A DNA stretch of 58,187 bases from Undibacterium sp. (GCA_030645915.1 JAUSNO010000012.1:1-58187); one strand, 5' to 3'. Positions 36,214 to 46,191 are shown, counted from the stretch's first letter. Made by a program: numbers and translations. Notes: generated by a model not told the origin, from the letters alone.

Positions 36214-36471
36214 ATGGCACACAAAAAAGGCGGCGGCACCACGCGCAACGGCCGTGACTCAGAGTCAAAGCGACTCGGCGTTAAAGTCTACGGCGGTCAG
36301 TCTATCAATGCTGGCGGTATCATCATTCGTCAACGCGGCACACGCGTTCACGCTGGTGAAAACGTCGGTATGGGCAAGGATCACACTTTGTTCGCACTGA
36401 CACCAGGCAAAGTACAATTTGCTATCAAAGGCGCTTTGAAGCGTCAGTTCGTGACTGTTGTAGCAGCTTAA
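36214..36471 (+). CDS. rpmA: Ribosomal protein L27
   Basis: Large-subunit protein of 85 residues whose N-terminal [23 protein letters not shown] reaches toward the peptidyl-transferase centre. The interior [32 protein letters not shown] is typical. An AAGGAG ribosome-binding site is upstream. It is co-transcribed with rplU and followed by a terminator. Confidence 0.98.
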   Translation: MAHKKGGGTTRNGRDSESKRLGVKVYGGQSINAGGIIIRQRGTRVHAGENVGMGKDHTLFALTPGKVQFAIKGALKRQFVTVVAA

Positions 36472-36500
36472 TACAGCAGGCAAGGCGCAAGCCCGTATAG

Positions 36501-36531
36501 AAAAGGCTCTGCCGTTGGTAGAGCCTTTTTA
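36501..36531 (+). terminator. Terminator after rpmA
   Basis: AAAAGGCTCTGCC pairs with GGTAGAGCCTTTT (one G-U pair) around a short loop, and a T-run follows. It separates rplU-rpmA from obgE. Confidence 0.8.
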
Positions 36532-36737
36532 ATTTGTAATATGAAATAAAATCTGGATGGATGCAAAGCAGTTCTTGCATAGTGCGCTTTCGCTGCACTG
36601 CAAATAGTATTGTTGTCCATCTATTGTATTCATCAGGATTGAGGGTAGGGAAGTCGCGAAGCAATTGCTCGCTGGATTTTCCCTTTGGTTCTGGTCTTAA
36701 AGCTGAAAAGCTCTATTGTTTAGGTGGGTGGCAAAAA

Positions 36738-37847
36738 ATGAAATTTATCGACGAAGCAAGAATTGAAGTGATCGCAGGTGACGGTGGTAATGGCGTCGCC
36801 TCCTTCTGTCGTGAAAAATTCAGACCGTTTGGTGGTCCCGATGGCGGTGACGGCGGCAAAGGCGGCAGCATCGTTGCCGTAGCCGATCGTAATATTAATA
36901 CGCTGGTCGATTTTCGTTATGCCAAGCTGCATAAAGCCAAGAATGGCGAGAATGGCCGCGGTGCCGATTGTTACGGCAAGGGCGCGGATGACATCATGTT
37001 GCGCATGCCAGTCGGTACTTTGATTGTCGACCGCAATACCGATGAGCCGATTGCCGATCTGACCGAACATGGTCAGGAAGTTGTGTTGGTTAAGGGCGGC
37101 GAAGGCGGTTGGGGTAATATCCATTTTAAATCGTCGACCAATCGTGCACCGCGTCAGCGTGGCGACGGTAAAGAAGGCGAACGTCGTGAACTGAAGCTGG
37201 AATTGAAAGTCTTGGCCGACGTCGGCTTGCTGGGTTTGCCGAATGCCGGTAAATCGACTTTCATTACCGCAGTATCGAATGCGCGTCCTAAGATTGCCGA
37301 TTATCCTTTCACCACCCTGCACCCGAATCTGGGTATGGTACGTGTCAGTCACGAAAAGAGTTTCGTGATCGCGGATATCCCTGGCCTGATCGAAGGCGCA
37401 GCCGATGGTGTCGGTTTGGGCGTACAGTTTCTGAAACATTTACAGCGCACAGGCTTGCTCCTGCATATCGTCGATCTGGCACCGTTTGACGAAGGTGTTG
37501 ATCCGGTCAAGGACAATAAGGCGCTGGTCAAGGAATTGCGTAAGTACGATGAATCTTTGTACGAAAAACCGCGCTGGTTGGTATTGAACAAGCTCGATAT
37601 GCTGAGCCCGGAAGAGCGCAAGAAACGCGTTAAGGATTTCGTCAAGCGCTTTGCCTGGAAGGGGCCGGTATTTGAAATATCCGCCCTGACGCATGAAGGT
37701 TGTCAGGATCTGGTAGTGGCAATTTATGCCTATCTGGCAGAAAAACGTCAAAGCGAGCAACGTTCGCAAGAGACGCAAATGACAGAAGAGGCGCAGGGTA
37801 TTTTGTCGATTGATCCGGATGATCCTCGATTTAAAGTCCTGGACTAA
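36738..37847 (+). CDS. obgE: ObgE/CgtA, ribosome-associated GTPase
   Basis: Essential GTPase of 369 residues acting in late 50S assembly and stress signalling. The glycine-rich Obg fold (residues 1-158, [18 protein letters not shown] and [13 protein letters not shown]) precedes the G domain with G1 GLPNAGKS (166-173), TT of switch I ([11 protein letters not shown]), G3 DIPG (213-216) and G4 NKLD. The C-terminus [15 protein letters not shown] is acidic. The ATG at 36738 is chosen; open frame upstream to 36561 lies outside the family boundaries. Obg follows L21 and L27 genes in most proteobacteria. Confidence 0.97.
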   Translation: MKFIDEARIEVIAGDGGNGVASFCREKFRPFGGPDGGDGGKGGSIVAVADRNINTLVDFRYAKLHKAKNGENGRGADCYGKGADDIMLRMPVGTLIVDRNTDEPIADLTEHGQEVVLVKGGEGGWGNIHFKSSTNRAPRQRGDGKEGERRELKLELKVLADVGLLGLPNAGKSTFITAVSNARPKIADYPFTTLHPNLGMVRVSHEKSFVIADIPGLIEGAADGVGLGVQFLKHLQRTGLLLHIVDLAPFDEGVDPVKDNKALVKELRKYDESLYEKPRWLVLNKLDMLSPEERKKRVKDFVKRFAWKGPVFEISALTHEGCQDLVVAIYAYLAEKRQSEQRSQETQMTEEAQGILSIDPDDPRFKVLD

Positions 37848-37852
37848 TTTTT

Positions 37853-37882
37853 AAAAAAGCCTGATTTTTCAGGCTTTTTTTA
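37853..37882 (+). terminator. Terminator after obgE
   Basis: Perfect 12-bp stem AAAAAAGCCTGA / TCAGGCTTTTTT with a TTTT loop begins 6 bp after the obgE stop. The A-run and T-run on either side could allow function in both directions. Confidence 0.85.
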
Positions 37883-37937
37883 TTTCAGGGAATGGTGGAG
37901 TCATTTCATCAGGAACTGAAAATTGACTGCCCTGCAG

Positions 37938-38000
37938 CGCACTATCCATGCGCCTTTCCAGCCACTCTGGCCTGCAACCCGCATGGGCATTGCGTGTTGG
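37938..38000. repeat. Palindromic repeat R, copy 3
   Basis: It begins with the invariant core CGCACTATCCATGCG. Its right half ACCCGCATGGGCATTGCGTG gives a near-consensus copy. It lies in the 326-bp gap between obgE and proB, after the obgE terminator. Confidence 0.85.
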
Positions 38001-38111
38001 CGGACCTCGTAGTTGAATTTTTGCAGGTAAGTATCCAAACGTTTTAATCAATGGATAATGCGAGTTAATTCTGAATTAAATTTTGCCTCCTCTCGATATG
38101 TCCGCATAAAG

Positions 38112-38117
38112 TATAAT
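38112..38117 (+). promoter_or_regulatory. Putative -10 box upstream of proB
   Basis: Perfect TATAAT lies 57 bp before the proB ATG. No good -35 element is found at 16-18 bp spacing, so the promoter is only suggested. Confidence 0.4.
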
Positions 38118-38173
38118 TCCCGCTCACGGCAACGCCATCCTCGCAAAACTTATCAAGACACTTTTCACTCACT

Positions 38174-39292
38174 ATGCATTCGGTCATTCAAAACGCCAAA
38201 CGGCTGATTATTAAAGTAGGTTCTTCTCTGGTGACCAATGACGGCAAGGGGCTGGATCGCGTCGCTATCGAAAAATGGGCGGAGCAGATTGCTTCGTTGC
38301 GCGAGATGGGGAAAGAAGTCGTACTGGTCAGCTCTGGCGCGATTGCCGAAGGCCGTCAGCGTCTGGGTTTTGACAAGCGCCCGACCGGCATCCACGAATT
38401 ACAGGCTTGCGCGGCAGTGGGGCAGATGGGCCTGGCGCAGATCTACGAAACCAGCTTTCGCGCGCACGGTCTGGGCACAGCGCAAATCTTGCTGACGCAT
38501 GCCGATCTGGCGGACCGGGAGCGCTATCTTAATGCACGCTCCACCCTGGTGACCTTGCTGGGTTTTGGCATCGTGCCTGTGATTAACGAGAACGATACCG
38601 TGGTCACGGATGAGATCAAGTTTGGTGATAACGATACCTTGGGCGCTTTGGTGGCGAATCTGATCGAGGCCGATGCCCTGATTATTTTGACCGATCAAAA
38701 GGGGCTCTACACTGCCGATCCGCGCAAAGATCCGAATGCGCAATTTGTTCACGAAGCCAGAGCGGGTGACCCTGCGCTGGAGGCGATGGCTGGTGGCGCC
38801 GGCTCCAGTTTGGGTAGCGGCGGCATGCTGACGAAGATATTGGCTGCCAAGCGCGGCGCCAGTTCCGGTACGCATACGGTGATCGCCTGGGGGCGCGAAG
38901 ACAATGTGCTGGTGCGCCTGGCGAATGGTGAGGCGATCGGCACCCAGCTGATATCGCAAATGGCACCGCTGGCGGCACGCAAGCAATGGATGGCCGATCA
39001 TTTGCAAACCGCAGGGCAGATCGTGCTCGATGCCGGTGCCGTGCAAAAACTGACTTCGGAAGGCAAATCCTTATTGCCTATCGGCGTGCTGGAAGTCAAA
39101 GGCGAGTTTGGTCGAGGCGCGGTGATTACTTGCTATAACGAAGCGGGCGTAGCGATAGCGCGCGGCTTGAGCAATTACACCAGCGCCGACGCGCGCCGCA
39201 TCAAGCGCCACGCGTCGTCAGAGATACAGGCGATTTTGGGATTTGTTGAAGAGCCGGAATTGATACACCGCGATAACATGGTTTTGCTTTAA
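38174..39292 (+). CDS. proB: ProB, glutamate 5-kinase
   Basis: First enzyme of proline biosynthesis, phosphorylating glutamate. The 372-residue protein combines an amino-acid-kinase domain (about 8-260: [64 protein letters not shown]) with a C-terminal PUA domain (about 280-360). No strong Shine-Dalgarno sequence is seen before the ATG. Placement behind obgE is common in betaproteobacteria; proA is not adjacent here. Confidence 0.97.
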   Translation: MHSVIQNAKRLIIKVGSSLVTNDGKGLDRVAIEKWAEQIASLREMGKEVVLVSSGAIAEGRQRLGFDKRPTGIHELQACAAVGQMGLAQIYETSFRAHGLGTAQILLTHADLADRERYLNARSTLVTLLGFGIVPVINENDTVVTDEIKFGDNDTLGALVANLIEADALIILTDQKGLYTADPRKDPNAQFVHEARAGDPALEAMAGGAGSSLGSGGMLTKILAAKRGASSGTHTVIAWGREDNVLVRLANGEAIGTQLISQMAPLAARKQWMADHLQTAGQIVLDAGAVQKLTSEGKSLLPIGVLEVKGEFGRGAVITCYNEAGVAIARGLSNYTSADARRIKRHASSEIQAILGFVEEPELIHRDNMVLL

Positions 39293-39296
39293 AACG

Positions 39297-39336
39297 AAAA
39301 AATCCGGTATCGCCAACAAGCGATACCGGATTTTTT
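39297..39336. terminator. Bidirectional terminator between proB and arginase gene
   Basis: A 17-bp perfect stem (39297-39313 with 39320-39336), AAAAAATCCGGTATCGC and its complement, has an A-run on one side and a T-run on the other. It lies between the convergent proB and arginase genes and should terminate both. Confidence 0.9.
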
Positions 39337-39347
39337 TTGTGCTGAAA

Positions 39348-40271
39348 TTACTTATCGCTGATGCGCACCAGCGTCGATTTGCCGAACAAACTTTCAATCA
39401 AGTCCACTGCCAGCACCGCAGTCTGATTGCGTATATCCAGCGCCGGATTAAGCTCAACCACATCGAGTGAGGCCAGCAAACCGGTATCGGCAATCATCTC
39501 CATGCAAAGCTGGGCTTCGCGATAGGTCGGTCCGCCCAATACCGCGGTGCCGACGCCAGGCGCAATCGCCGGATCAAGACAATCCAAATCGAAGCTGACA
39601 TGCAGATGCGTATCGGCGTCCAGCCCTTCCAGCGCTGAGGTCATGACACTGCGCATGCCATGCTCGTCGATGTAGCGCATATCGAATACCTGCATGCCCA
39701 TATCGTGAATGAAACGGCGTTCGCCTTCGTCCACGCTGCGGATGCCGATCAGGCGGATGTCGCTAGGCTGCATGGCGGGCGTGTGATCGCCGTAGTGGAT
39801 TAACTCTTTTGGGCCATGCCCCATCAGGCAGGCGACCGGCATGCCGTGGATATTGCCGGTCGGACTGATGCTCGATTGGTTGCTGTCGGCGTGGGCATCA
39901 AACCACAGTACGCGCAGCTTCTTGCCCACCTTTCTGCAATGGCTGGCGATCGCGCTGATCGAACCTATGGCCAGGCAATGGTCGCCGCCCAGCATCATCG
40001 GCATATTGCCCGCATTCAATGCCTCTTCTACTGCGTTATACACGGCCTGATTCCAGTCCACCGCTTCTTTCAGATGACGGTGGCCGTTGACCGGTTCCAG
40101 CCAGGGGTTGGCCGGACCATGCAGATTGCCATGATCAATTACGGTCAATGACCTGGCTTCCAGTGCTTCTACCAGACCGGCGACGCGCAATGCGTCTGGC
40201 CCCATACCAGCGCCCCTGACACTCGCGCCGACATCGGTAGGTGCGCCAATTAAAGAAATCGTGTTGATCAT
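39348..40271 (-). CDS. rocF: Arginase
   Basis: Binuclear-manganese enzyme hydrolysing arginine to ornithine and urea. The 307-residue protein starts at 40271 with INTISLIGAPTDVGASVRGAGMGPDALR, as in the arginase group and not agmatinase. Metal ligands are H98 (GGDHCLAIG), D125, H127 and D129 (FDAHADSN), and D228 and D230 (SFDLDCLDP). The open frame extends 34 codons upstream without family support. It is divergent from an Lrp-type regulator, which is probably its activator. Confidence 0.93.
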   Translation of the reverse strand: MINTISLIGAPTDVGASVRGAGMGPDALRVAGLVEALEARSLTVIDHGNLHGPANPWLEPVNGHRHLKEAVDWNQAVYNAVEEALNAGNMPMMLGGDHCLAIGSISAIASHCRKVGKKLRVLWFDAHADSNQSSISPTGNIHGMPVACLMGHGPKELIHYGDHTPAMQPSDIRLIGIRSVDEGERRFIHDMGMQVFDMRYIDEHGMRSVMTSALEGLDADTHLHVSFDLDCLDPAIAPGVGTAVLGGPTYREAQLCMEMIADTGLLASLDVVELNPALDIRNQTAVLAVDLIESLFGKSTLVRISDK

Positions 40272-40522
40272 TGAGTCATTCAATCTAAAAATAAATAGTG
40301 AATAGTGGCAAACGCCTTTTAGCGAATTGGTTCGAGGCATGTCTATTCGAAGCAATTTTTTCTTTTGCTGCAAGCGTAATTATAGCGATTCCTGCTTGAA
40401 AATAAGTTTCTAAATATGTCGAATTAATTACTATTTAAGAAATTAAATTTCATAAATTAATGCTTTTTGCGCTTCTAAACCTATAATTGATCAATGGATA
40501 AAATATTCGACCTGGAGGTATG

Positions 40523-40978
40523 ATGGATAACTATGATCGCAACATCCTTAAGCATCTGCAAGATGATGGGCGCATGAGCAATCTGCAATTGGCTGAACTT
40601 ATTCATTTGTCGCCGCCGCAAACCCTGCGCAGGGTACGGGCGCTGGAAGAGAAAAACATCATCCGGGGTTATGTGGCGCAGGTTTCTGCAGAGGCGATCG
40701 GCTTGGGCGTGATGGCCTTCGTCAGTCTGTCGCTGGATAGGGAGCAGTTTCGCAACGTGCGCGAAGTAGAGCGCAATCTGATGGCTTTTCCTGAAATCAT
40801 CGAGTGTCATACGATCTCAGGCGATTTTGATTACATCCTCAAAGTCGTCGCCCCTGATTTGAAGGCTTTGTCGCAATTTCTGACCGATACGCTGATGCAG
40901 GTGCCCGGTGTTGCCAGCTTGCGATCGATGATCTGCATGGAGGAAATCAAGCCAGTCAGCAGTTTACCCATCGGATAA
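40523..40978 (+). CDS. Lrp/AsnC-family regulator next to arginase
   Basis: Regulator of 151 residues with an N-terminal HTH (YDRNILKHLQDDGRMSNLQLAELIHLSPPQTLRRVRALEE, about 4-45) and a C-terminal RAM/Lrp ligand-binding domain. There are two consecutive ATG codons at 40520 and 40523; the second gives better spacing to GGAGG. Because the gene is divergent from arginase across about 250 bp, it probably controls arginine catabolism with arginine or ornithine as effector; this is inference from position. A TATAAT at 40482-40487 may be its -10 box. Confidence 0.88.
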   Translation: MDNYDRNILKHLQDDGRMSNLQLAELIHLSPPQTLRRVRALEEKNIIRGYVAQVSAEAIGLGVMAFVSLSLDREQFRNVREVERNLMAFPEIIECHTISGDFDYILKVVAPDLKALSQFLTDTLMQVPGVASLRSMICMEEIKPVSSLPIG

Positions 40979-41015
40979 ATAGCGCGATATGAGCAAGGCT
41001 TGATTTCGCGCAGAT

Positions 41016-41034
41016 GATAATGATTGCTATTTAT
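41016..41034 (+). promoter_or_regulatory. Fur-box-like site upstream of fbpA
   Basis: GATAATGATTGCTATTTAT matches the first nine bases of the 19-bp Fur consensus GATAATGATAATCATTATC exactly and 12 of 19 overall. A second GAT(A/T)A unit follows. It lies 45-63 bp before the ATG of an iron(III) uptake operon, where Fur repression is expected. Confidence 0.6.
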
Positions 41035-41078
41035 GATAAGATAGTTTTTATGATCTATCACTACATGGAGTTGCAATC

Positions 41079-42092
41079 ATGAAATCAATGAAACAAATGC
41101 GCCTAAGCTTACTCGCTGCCACTTTTGCGGCGATCGGCATTTCTACGGTGGTTTCGGCAGAAGAGGTGGTAGTGTATTCAGCGCGCAATGAGCAACTGAT
41201 CAAGCCCCTGTTTGATGCCTATACCAAGCAAACCGGTGTTCAGGTGAAGTTCGTCACCGACAAGGAAGGCCCGCTGATGGAGCGCCTGAAGGCAGAGGCT
41301 GCCAATACGCCAGCTGATATGCTGATCACCGTCGATGCAGGTAATTTGTGGCAGGCGGCAAACCAGGGTTTGTTGCAGGCGGTGAATTCGACGACGCTCA
41401 ATGCCAATATCCCCGCCCATTTACGCGACCCTAAGAATTTGTGGTTCGGCTTGTCGGTCAGGGCGCGCACGATATTTTTCAATCATCAAAAAATCAAACC
41501 CGCCGACTTATCGACTTATGAAGATTTAGCGAGCGCTAAATGGAAAGGGCGCCTGTGCTTGCGCACCTCCAAGAAAGTTTACAATCAATCATTGATGGCG
41601 ATGATGATAGAAGAACATGGCGAAGCCAAGGCGGAACAAATTGCCAAAGGCTGGGTCGCTAATCTGGCGACAGATGTCTTCGCCGATGACACCAAAATGC
41701 TGGAAGCCATCGGTGCCGGACAATGCGATGTGGGCATTGCCAACACCTATTATTACGCCCGTCTGATGGAGAAAAAACCGACTTTGCCAGTGTCTATTTT
41801 CTGGGCAAATCAACATGCCAAAGGCGTGCATGTGAATGTCTCAGGTGCCGGCGTGACCAAGTACGCCAAGAACCCGGCAGGGGCGCAAAAATTGCTGGAA
41901 TGGTTGTCTTCGGATAAGGCGCAGAACTTATTTACCGATCTGGATATGGAATATCCGGCCAATCCGGCCGTCAAGCCCGATGCAAAATTGCTGGCATGGG
42001 GGCCCTTCAAGCAAAACCTCATCAACGTCAACAAGGCTGGTGAGTTGCAGGCCAATGCCGTGAAACTGATGGATAGAGCGGGCTACAAATAA
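41079..42092 (+). CDS. fbpA: Iron(III) ABC transporter periplasmic binding protein
   Basis: Periplasmic ferric-binding protein of 337 residues (FbpA/FutA type). The signal peptide ends near residue 27 ([14 protein letters not shown]). The mature part starts [24 protein letters not shown], typical of the iron-binding group, and [21 protein letters not shown] and the YYYARLM region with tyrosine ligands are visible. Upstream are a Fur-like box and a GGAG motif. A hairpin terminator after the gene probably lowers transcription of the permease and ATPase genes relative to this subunit. Confidence 0.92.
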   Translation: MKSMKQMRLSLLAATFAAIGISTVVSAEEVVVYSARNEQLIKPLFDAYTKQTGVQVKFVTDKEGPLMERLKAEAANTPADMLITVDAGNLWQAANQGLLQAVNSTTLNANIPAHLRDPKNLWFGLSVRARTIFFNHQKIKPADLSTYEDLASAKWKGRLCLRTSKKVYNQSLMAMMIEEHGEAKAEQIAKGWVANLATDVFADDTKMLEAIGAGQCDVGIANTYYYARLMEKKPTLPVSIFWANQHAKGVHVNVSGAGVTKYAKNPAGAQKLLEWLSSDKAQNLFTDLDMEYPANPAVKPDAKLLAWGPFKQNLINVNKAGELQANAVKLMDRAGYK

Positions 42093-42115
42093 GCCGGCAA
42101 CTCGGATTGCAGTCG

Positions 42116-42143
42116 AAGCGGACCTGAAGAGCGTCCGCTTTTT
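42116..42143 (+). terminator. Attenuating terminator between fbpA and fbpB
   Basis: AAGCGGAC and GTCCGCTT form an 8-bp stem with a 9-nt loop followed by TTTCTC. It lies 23 bp after fbpA and 47 bp before fbpB, and would give partial read-through so the binding protein is made in excess. Confidence 0.7.
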
Positions 42144-42190
42144 CTCTATGAAAATGGCTCAATAACATAGCAAGATCAAGCAAAAAATAC

Positions 42191-43858
42191 ATGAAAAAAG
42201 TGCCAGCCAACCGCCACGCGCTCACACAGTTTCTGCCAGCAGTAGGAATCCGATTCAGTCTCCGTCAGTTTTTTACGCGCTGGCGGCTGGCGGCATTTCT
42301 GGTGTCCCTGATCACCCTGATTCCGCTTCTGGTGGTCTTGTTGTCGCTGCTGTCGCCAGAGCCTGAAATCTGGCATCACCTGCGCCAGTATGTCTTGCCG
42401 GACTTGCTGGTGAATACTTTCTGGCTGACACTCGGCGTCGCCTGCGGCACCGGTTTATTGGGCGTGAGTCTGGCCTGGGTCACCGCTGTCTGCGAGTTTC
42501 CCGGACGGCGTTTTTTTTCCTGGGCCTTGATGCTGCCGCTGGCCATGCCGGCCTATGTCGCCGCCTTCGTCAACATCGGCCTGTTTGATTTTACCGGGCC
42601 GGTGCAGACGGCATTGCGTGCCTGGCTGGGTGACGGTGTCTGGTTTCCGCCGATACGTTCTCGCGGTGGCGTAATTCTGGTCATGACGCTGTCGCTTTAT
42701 CCGTATGTGTATCTGCTGGCGCGCAACGCTTTCATGACGCAGGGCAAGCGCTCGCTGGAAGCGGCGCAGTCTCTCGGCCTAAGCCGCGTTGCCGGATTTT
42801 TCCGGGTAGCGCTGCCCATGGCGCGGCCCTGGATTGCCGCCGGCATCATGCTGGCGTTGATGGAAACCCTGGCCGATTTTGGTACGGTGGCCGTTTTCAA
42901 TTACGACACGTTTACTACCGCGATCTACAAGGCCTGGTTCGGCTTGTTTTCTCTGGCGGCGGCTTCACAACTGGCTTCGTTGCTGGTGTTGATGGTCTTG
43001 CTGCTGGTGCTGCTGGAGCAAGCCTGGCGTGGTGACAAGCGCTACCACGCTACCGGTAAATCGAATCAATCCAGATATACCCTGAAACCGCTGCTGGCTT
43101 GGGGTGTCGGCCTGTATGCGGGCTTGATTCTGGTGCTCGCGTTTGCGCTGCCGGTGACGCAGTTATTGGTCTGGTGTCGTGAAATATTTGTGGAAGAGTT
43201 TGACAGCCGCTATCCGGTATTCGTCCTGCATTCGGTCTTGTTGTCAAGCATGGCCGCGCTGCTGGTGGTGGCGGCTGCAATGATTCTGGCCTATAGCCTG
43301 CGTCTGTATAACGACTGGCCAACCCGTTTCTTTGCGCGCTTGTCTACCCTCGGTTATGCGATACCGGGTACGGTGCTGGCGGTCGGCGTATTCATTCCGG
43401 TGGCATGGCTGGACAACCAGCTCATCGCCTTTTTCCAGCCCTGGTTCAGCGGCGGTGCCATCTTGCGTGGCACCTTGATGGTGATGCTGCTGGCGTATGT
43501 GGCGCGATTTCTGGCGCCCGGATTCAATGCGATCGATAGCGCCATGCAGCGCATCACACGCAGTCAGGAAGAAGCCGCGCGTGGCATGGGCTTTACCGGC
43601 TGGCGCCTGTTTACGCGGGTGCACCTGCCGCTGTTGCGCGGCGGGATTTTTAGCGCGGCGATGCTGGTGTTTGTCGATGTCATGAAAGAGATGCCCATCA
43701 CGCTAATGACCAGACCATTTGGCTGGGATAGTTTGTCGGTGCGGGTGTTCGAGATGACCTCGGAAGGGCAGTGGGAGCGTGCCGCCTTGCCCGCTGTGGC
43801 GCTCGTCATCGTTGGACTTTTCCCCGTCATATTGTTGACCCGTCAGTCGGAACATTAA
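42191..43858 (+). CDS. fbpB: Iron(III) ABC transporter permease, fused double-domain
   Basis: Inner-membrane permease of 555 residues containing two fused binding-protein-dependent transport domains. The first half has LSRVAGFFRVALPMARPWIAAG and the second has EEAARGMGFTGWRLFTRVHLPLLRGG, each an EAA-type coupling loop contacting the ATPase. About twelve transmembrane segments are expected. It sits between fbpA and fbpC; the fbpC start follows one base after its stop. The substrate assignment rests on the binding protein and the Fur-like box. Confidence 0.92.
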   Translation: MKKVPANRHALTQFLPAVGIRFSLRQFFTRWRLAAFLVSLITLIPLLVVLLSLLSPEPEIWHHLRQYVLPDLLVNTFWLTLGVACGTGLLGVSLAWVTAVCEFPGRRFFSWALMLPLAMPAYVAAFVNIGLFDFTGPVQTALRAWLGDGVWFPPIRSRGGVILVMTLSLYPYVYLLARNAFMTQGKRSLEAAQSLGLSRVAGFFRVALPMARPWIAAGIMLALMETLADFGTVAVFNYDTFTTAIYKAWFGLFSLAAASQLASLLVLMVLLLVLLEQAWRGDKRYHATGKSNQSRYTLKPLLAWGVGLYAGLILVLAFALPVTQLLVWCREIFVEEFDSRYPVFVLHSVLLSSMAALLVVAAAMILAYSLRLYNDWPTRFFARLSTLGYAIPGTVLAVGVFIPVAWLDNQLIAFFQPWFSGGAILRGTLMVMLLAYVARFLAPGFNAIDSAMQRITRSQEEAARGMGFTGWRLFTRVHLPLLRGGIFSAAMLVFVDVMKEMPITLMTRPFGWDSLSVRVFEMTSEGQWERAALPAVALVIVGLFPVILLTRQSEH

Positions 43859-43859
43859 A

Positions 43860-44933
43860 ATGAATCATCTATCTCCAGAAGTACTGCTCTCGCTGGCTAA
43901 TGTCTCGCACACGTATCAGGATAAATCCACTTTCTCGCAATTGAGTTTCTCGTTGCGTAAAGGCCAGATCGGCTGCTTGCTGGGGCCTTCCGGTTGCGGC
44001 AAAACCACCGCCTTGCGTTGCCTCGCCGGTTTTGAATCGGTCAGCAGCGGTGAAATTCACCTGAACGGAAAACTGGTCAGCAGCGCCGATTTCCATCTGC
44101 CTGCAGAACAGCGTCACATCGGCATGGTGTTTCAGGATTACGCCTTATTCCCGCATCTGAATGTGGAAAAAAATGTGGCGTTCGGCTTGCATAGACTGGA
44201 GCGCCATGCGCGTCAAAAACGTGTCGATGAATTGCTGGAAGTGGTGGGTTTGCAGGGCTTTAAGCAAGCCTATCCGCACGAGCTTTCCGGTGGCCAGCAG
44301 CAAAGGGTCGCTTTGGCGCGTGCGTTGGCGCCAAGACCTGATTTGCTCTTGCTCGATGAGCCATTCTCTAATCTGGATGTGGCGCTGCGCGAGCGTCTCG
44401 GGCTGGAGGTGCGCGATATTTTGAAGCAGCAAAACGCTACCGCCATCCTGGTCACGCATGATCAGCATGAGGCCTTTGCGATTGCCGACGAAATCGGCAT
44501 TCTGCATCAGGGCAAGATCCAGCAGTGGGATAGCGCCTACCAGATTTATCACGAGCCGCTGAACCGCTTTGTCGCCGATTTCGTCGGCGAAGGCGTGCTG
44601 ATTCCCGGTAAGGTACTGGCGCATAACCAGATCGAAATAGAGCTTGGTGTCGTCGCCGGAAACATGCCTGTCGATTGCTGCCTGGGCTGTACCGTCGATG
44701 TATTGCTGCGACCAGACGACGTGGTGCATGATGATCTCAGTGCCTTGCAGGCAAAAGTCATGGCCAAGGCGTTTCGCGGCGCGGATTTTTTATACACCTT
44801 GGAACTGGCCAGCGGCCAGCACATACTCTCGCTGGTGCCCAGCCACCACAATCATGCGATAGGCGAAAAGATAGGTATCAAACTGGAAATCGATCACGTG
44901 ATCGCGTTTCACAATAAGCCCTTAGCGCTTTGA
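43860..44933 (+). CDS. fbpC: Iron(III) ABC transporter ATPase
   Basis: ATP-binding subunit of 357 residues with Walker A GPSGCGKT (42-49), signature LSGGQQQRVALARAL, Walker B LLLLDEPFSNLD and the switch histidine in LVTHDQHEAFAIADE. A C-terminal TOBE-like extension (about 240-350) is as in FbpC/PotA-type ATPases. It starts one base after fbpB and closes the operon. It is followed by an R repeat and a convergent gene. Confidence 0.93.
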   Translation: MNHLSPEVLLSLANVSHTYQDKSTFSQLSFSLRKGQIGCLLGPSGCGKTTALRCLAGFESVSSGEIHLNGKLVSSADFHLPAEQRHIGMVFQDYALFPHLNVEKNVAFGLHRLERHARQKRVDELLEVVGLQGFKQAYPHELSGGQQQRVALARALAPRPDLLLLDEPFSNLDVALRERLGLEVRDILKQQNATAILVTHDQHEAFAIADEIGILHQGKIQQWDSAYQIYHEPLNRFVADFVGEGVLIPGKVLAHNQIEIELGVVAGNMPVDCCLGCTVDVLLRPDDVVHDDLSALQAKVMAKAFRGADFLYTLELASGQHILSLVPSHHNHAIGEKIGIKLEIDHVIAFHNKPLAL

Positions 44934-44954
44934 AACCATCAAGTGCCATGCCTG

Positions 44955-45016
44955 ACACGCAATGCCCATGCGCCCTGCAGGCAAGGTAGGCTGGAAACCC
45001 GCATGGATAGTGCGCC
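44955..45016. repeat. Palindromic repeat R, copy 4 (reverse orientation)
   Basis: Read on the minus strand it begins CGCACTATCCATGCGGG and follows the family consensus to GCATGGGCATTGCGTG. It lies between the convergent fbpC and UbiH-family genes, where it could take part in 3'-end formation or mRNA stability. Confidence 0.85.
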
Positions 45017-45042
45017 CCAGGCCTGCCTGAATTTACGTGCTG

Positions 45043-46191
45043 TTAACGCCAGCCAAACATCATTTGTTCTGCGAGCAGTTTCTTCGCGGGTGTGACGAGA
45101 TCTATCATGCCCAGCCCCAGACCCAACACCGATTGGGTGAGTGAGCCATCGGGTGCGCTGGCGAATATTTTTGCCATGCTGTCGGTGATCCGGATGGTCG
45201 CCTTGCGGTCGGCCTGACGTAGTGCGATAAATGTGTTGAGCGCGCTGGCTATCGGTTCACGCGTCAGGCATTTTGCCAGCACGACAGCGTCTCTCAATCC
45301 CAGGTTCAAGCCTTGGCCCGCCACCGGATGCAGGGTCTGCGCCGCATTGCCGATCTTGACGCTGCGCGCTGTGGCGCCGTTCTGCGCATTGAGCCCCAGC
45401 GGGTAGGCGTGGCGTGGCGAACTGCTCAGTATGGTGCCGAGCCGGCCGCCAAACGCTTCCTGCAGCGCTTGCTTGAATGCGGCATCATCCAGCGCCAACA
45501 AGCTTGCCGCCGTCGCCGGGCGTACGCACCAGACCAGGGCGTAACCGTCTTCCTGCGGCAGCAAGGCCAGCGGGCCCTGTTCGGTAAAACGTTCGAAGGC
45601 GCGGTGGGGGATAGTCTGGCTAGTGGTGATGTGGGCGATGACGGCAGTCTGTTGATAATCGTGATGCTGGTCACGCTGTGCCTGCTCGCCGAAGATGCCG
45701 CCTTCGGCCTGGATCAGGATATCGGCGCTGATTTTTTCGCCATCGGTCAGGCTTAACGTCACTTGATCATGTTGCTCGTCGATCGCGCTGATTTGCGTCG
45801 GGCGTTTGATGCTGATCTTGTGTTGTGCCAGCAGTTGCTGCAAAGGCGCAATGATGTCGCCATAACGCGCCACATAACCCAGCGCCGGCAGATCATAGTC
45901 GGCAGCGGCGATCAGGCTGCGGCCGAAATTACCGCGTCTTGAGACATGAATCTGTTCTATCCTGGTCGCCTTGATGGGCCAGGCCTGCACCGATTGCAGT
46001 ATCTGCCGGCTGCCAAACGACAAGGCAATCGAGCGCGCATCCTGCCTGACTTGTTCGCTGGTTTTTGCATCGAGTAAGAGGATGTCGCTCGCCGCAATGC
46101 CTTGCTGGTGCAGCAGCAAGGCCAGGGTCTGGCCGACCGGTCCGGCGCCGCTGATGACGATGTGCTTGTGCATGTGAGCAAGTGATGCCAT
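45043..46191 (-). CDS. UbiH/UbiF/VisC/COQ6-family FAD monooxygenase
   Basis: Flavoprotein hydroxylase of about 382 residues, probably acting in ubiquinone synthesis. It has the ADP-binding motif HIVISGAGPVGQTLALLL at the N-terminus, the middle ILIQAEGGIFG and the FAD-ribose motif IGNAAQTLHPVAGQGLNLGLRDA. The canonical GD of the last motif is GN here. Start at 46191 is one base after the pepP stop; 46173 is the alternative. Which ring position it hydroxylates is uncertain, so no symbol is given. Linkage with pepP matches the pepP-ubiH arrangement known from enterobacteria. Confidence 0.87.
   Translation of the reverse strand: MASLAHMHKHIVISGAGPVGQTLALLLHQQGIAASDILLLDAKTSEQVRQDARSIALSFGSRQILQSVQAWPIKATRIEQIHVSRRGNFGRSLIAAADYDLPALGYVARYGDIIAPLQQLLAQHKISIKRPTQISAIDEQHDQVTLSLTDGEKISADILIQAEGGIFGEQAQRDQHHDYQQTAVIAHITTSQTIPHRAFERFTEQGPLALLPQEDGYALVWCVRPATAASLLALDDAAFKQALQEAFGGRLGTILSSSPRHAYPLGLNAQNGATARSVKIGNAAQTLHPVAGQGLNLGLRDAVVLAKCLTREPIASALNTFIALRQADRKATIRITDSMAKIFASAPDGSLTQSVLGLGLGMIDLVTPAKKLLAEQMMFGWR

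Noticed and set aside
38399..39046. 215-codon open frame antisense to proB
   Set aside because: proB is fully supported and the antisense product resembles nothing known.
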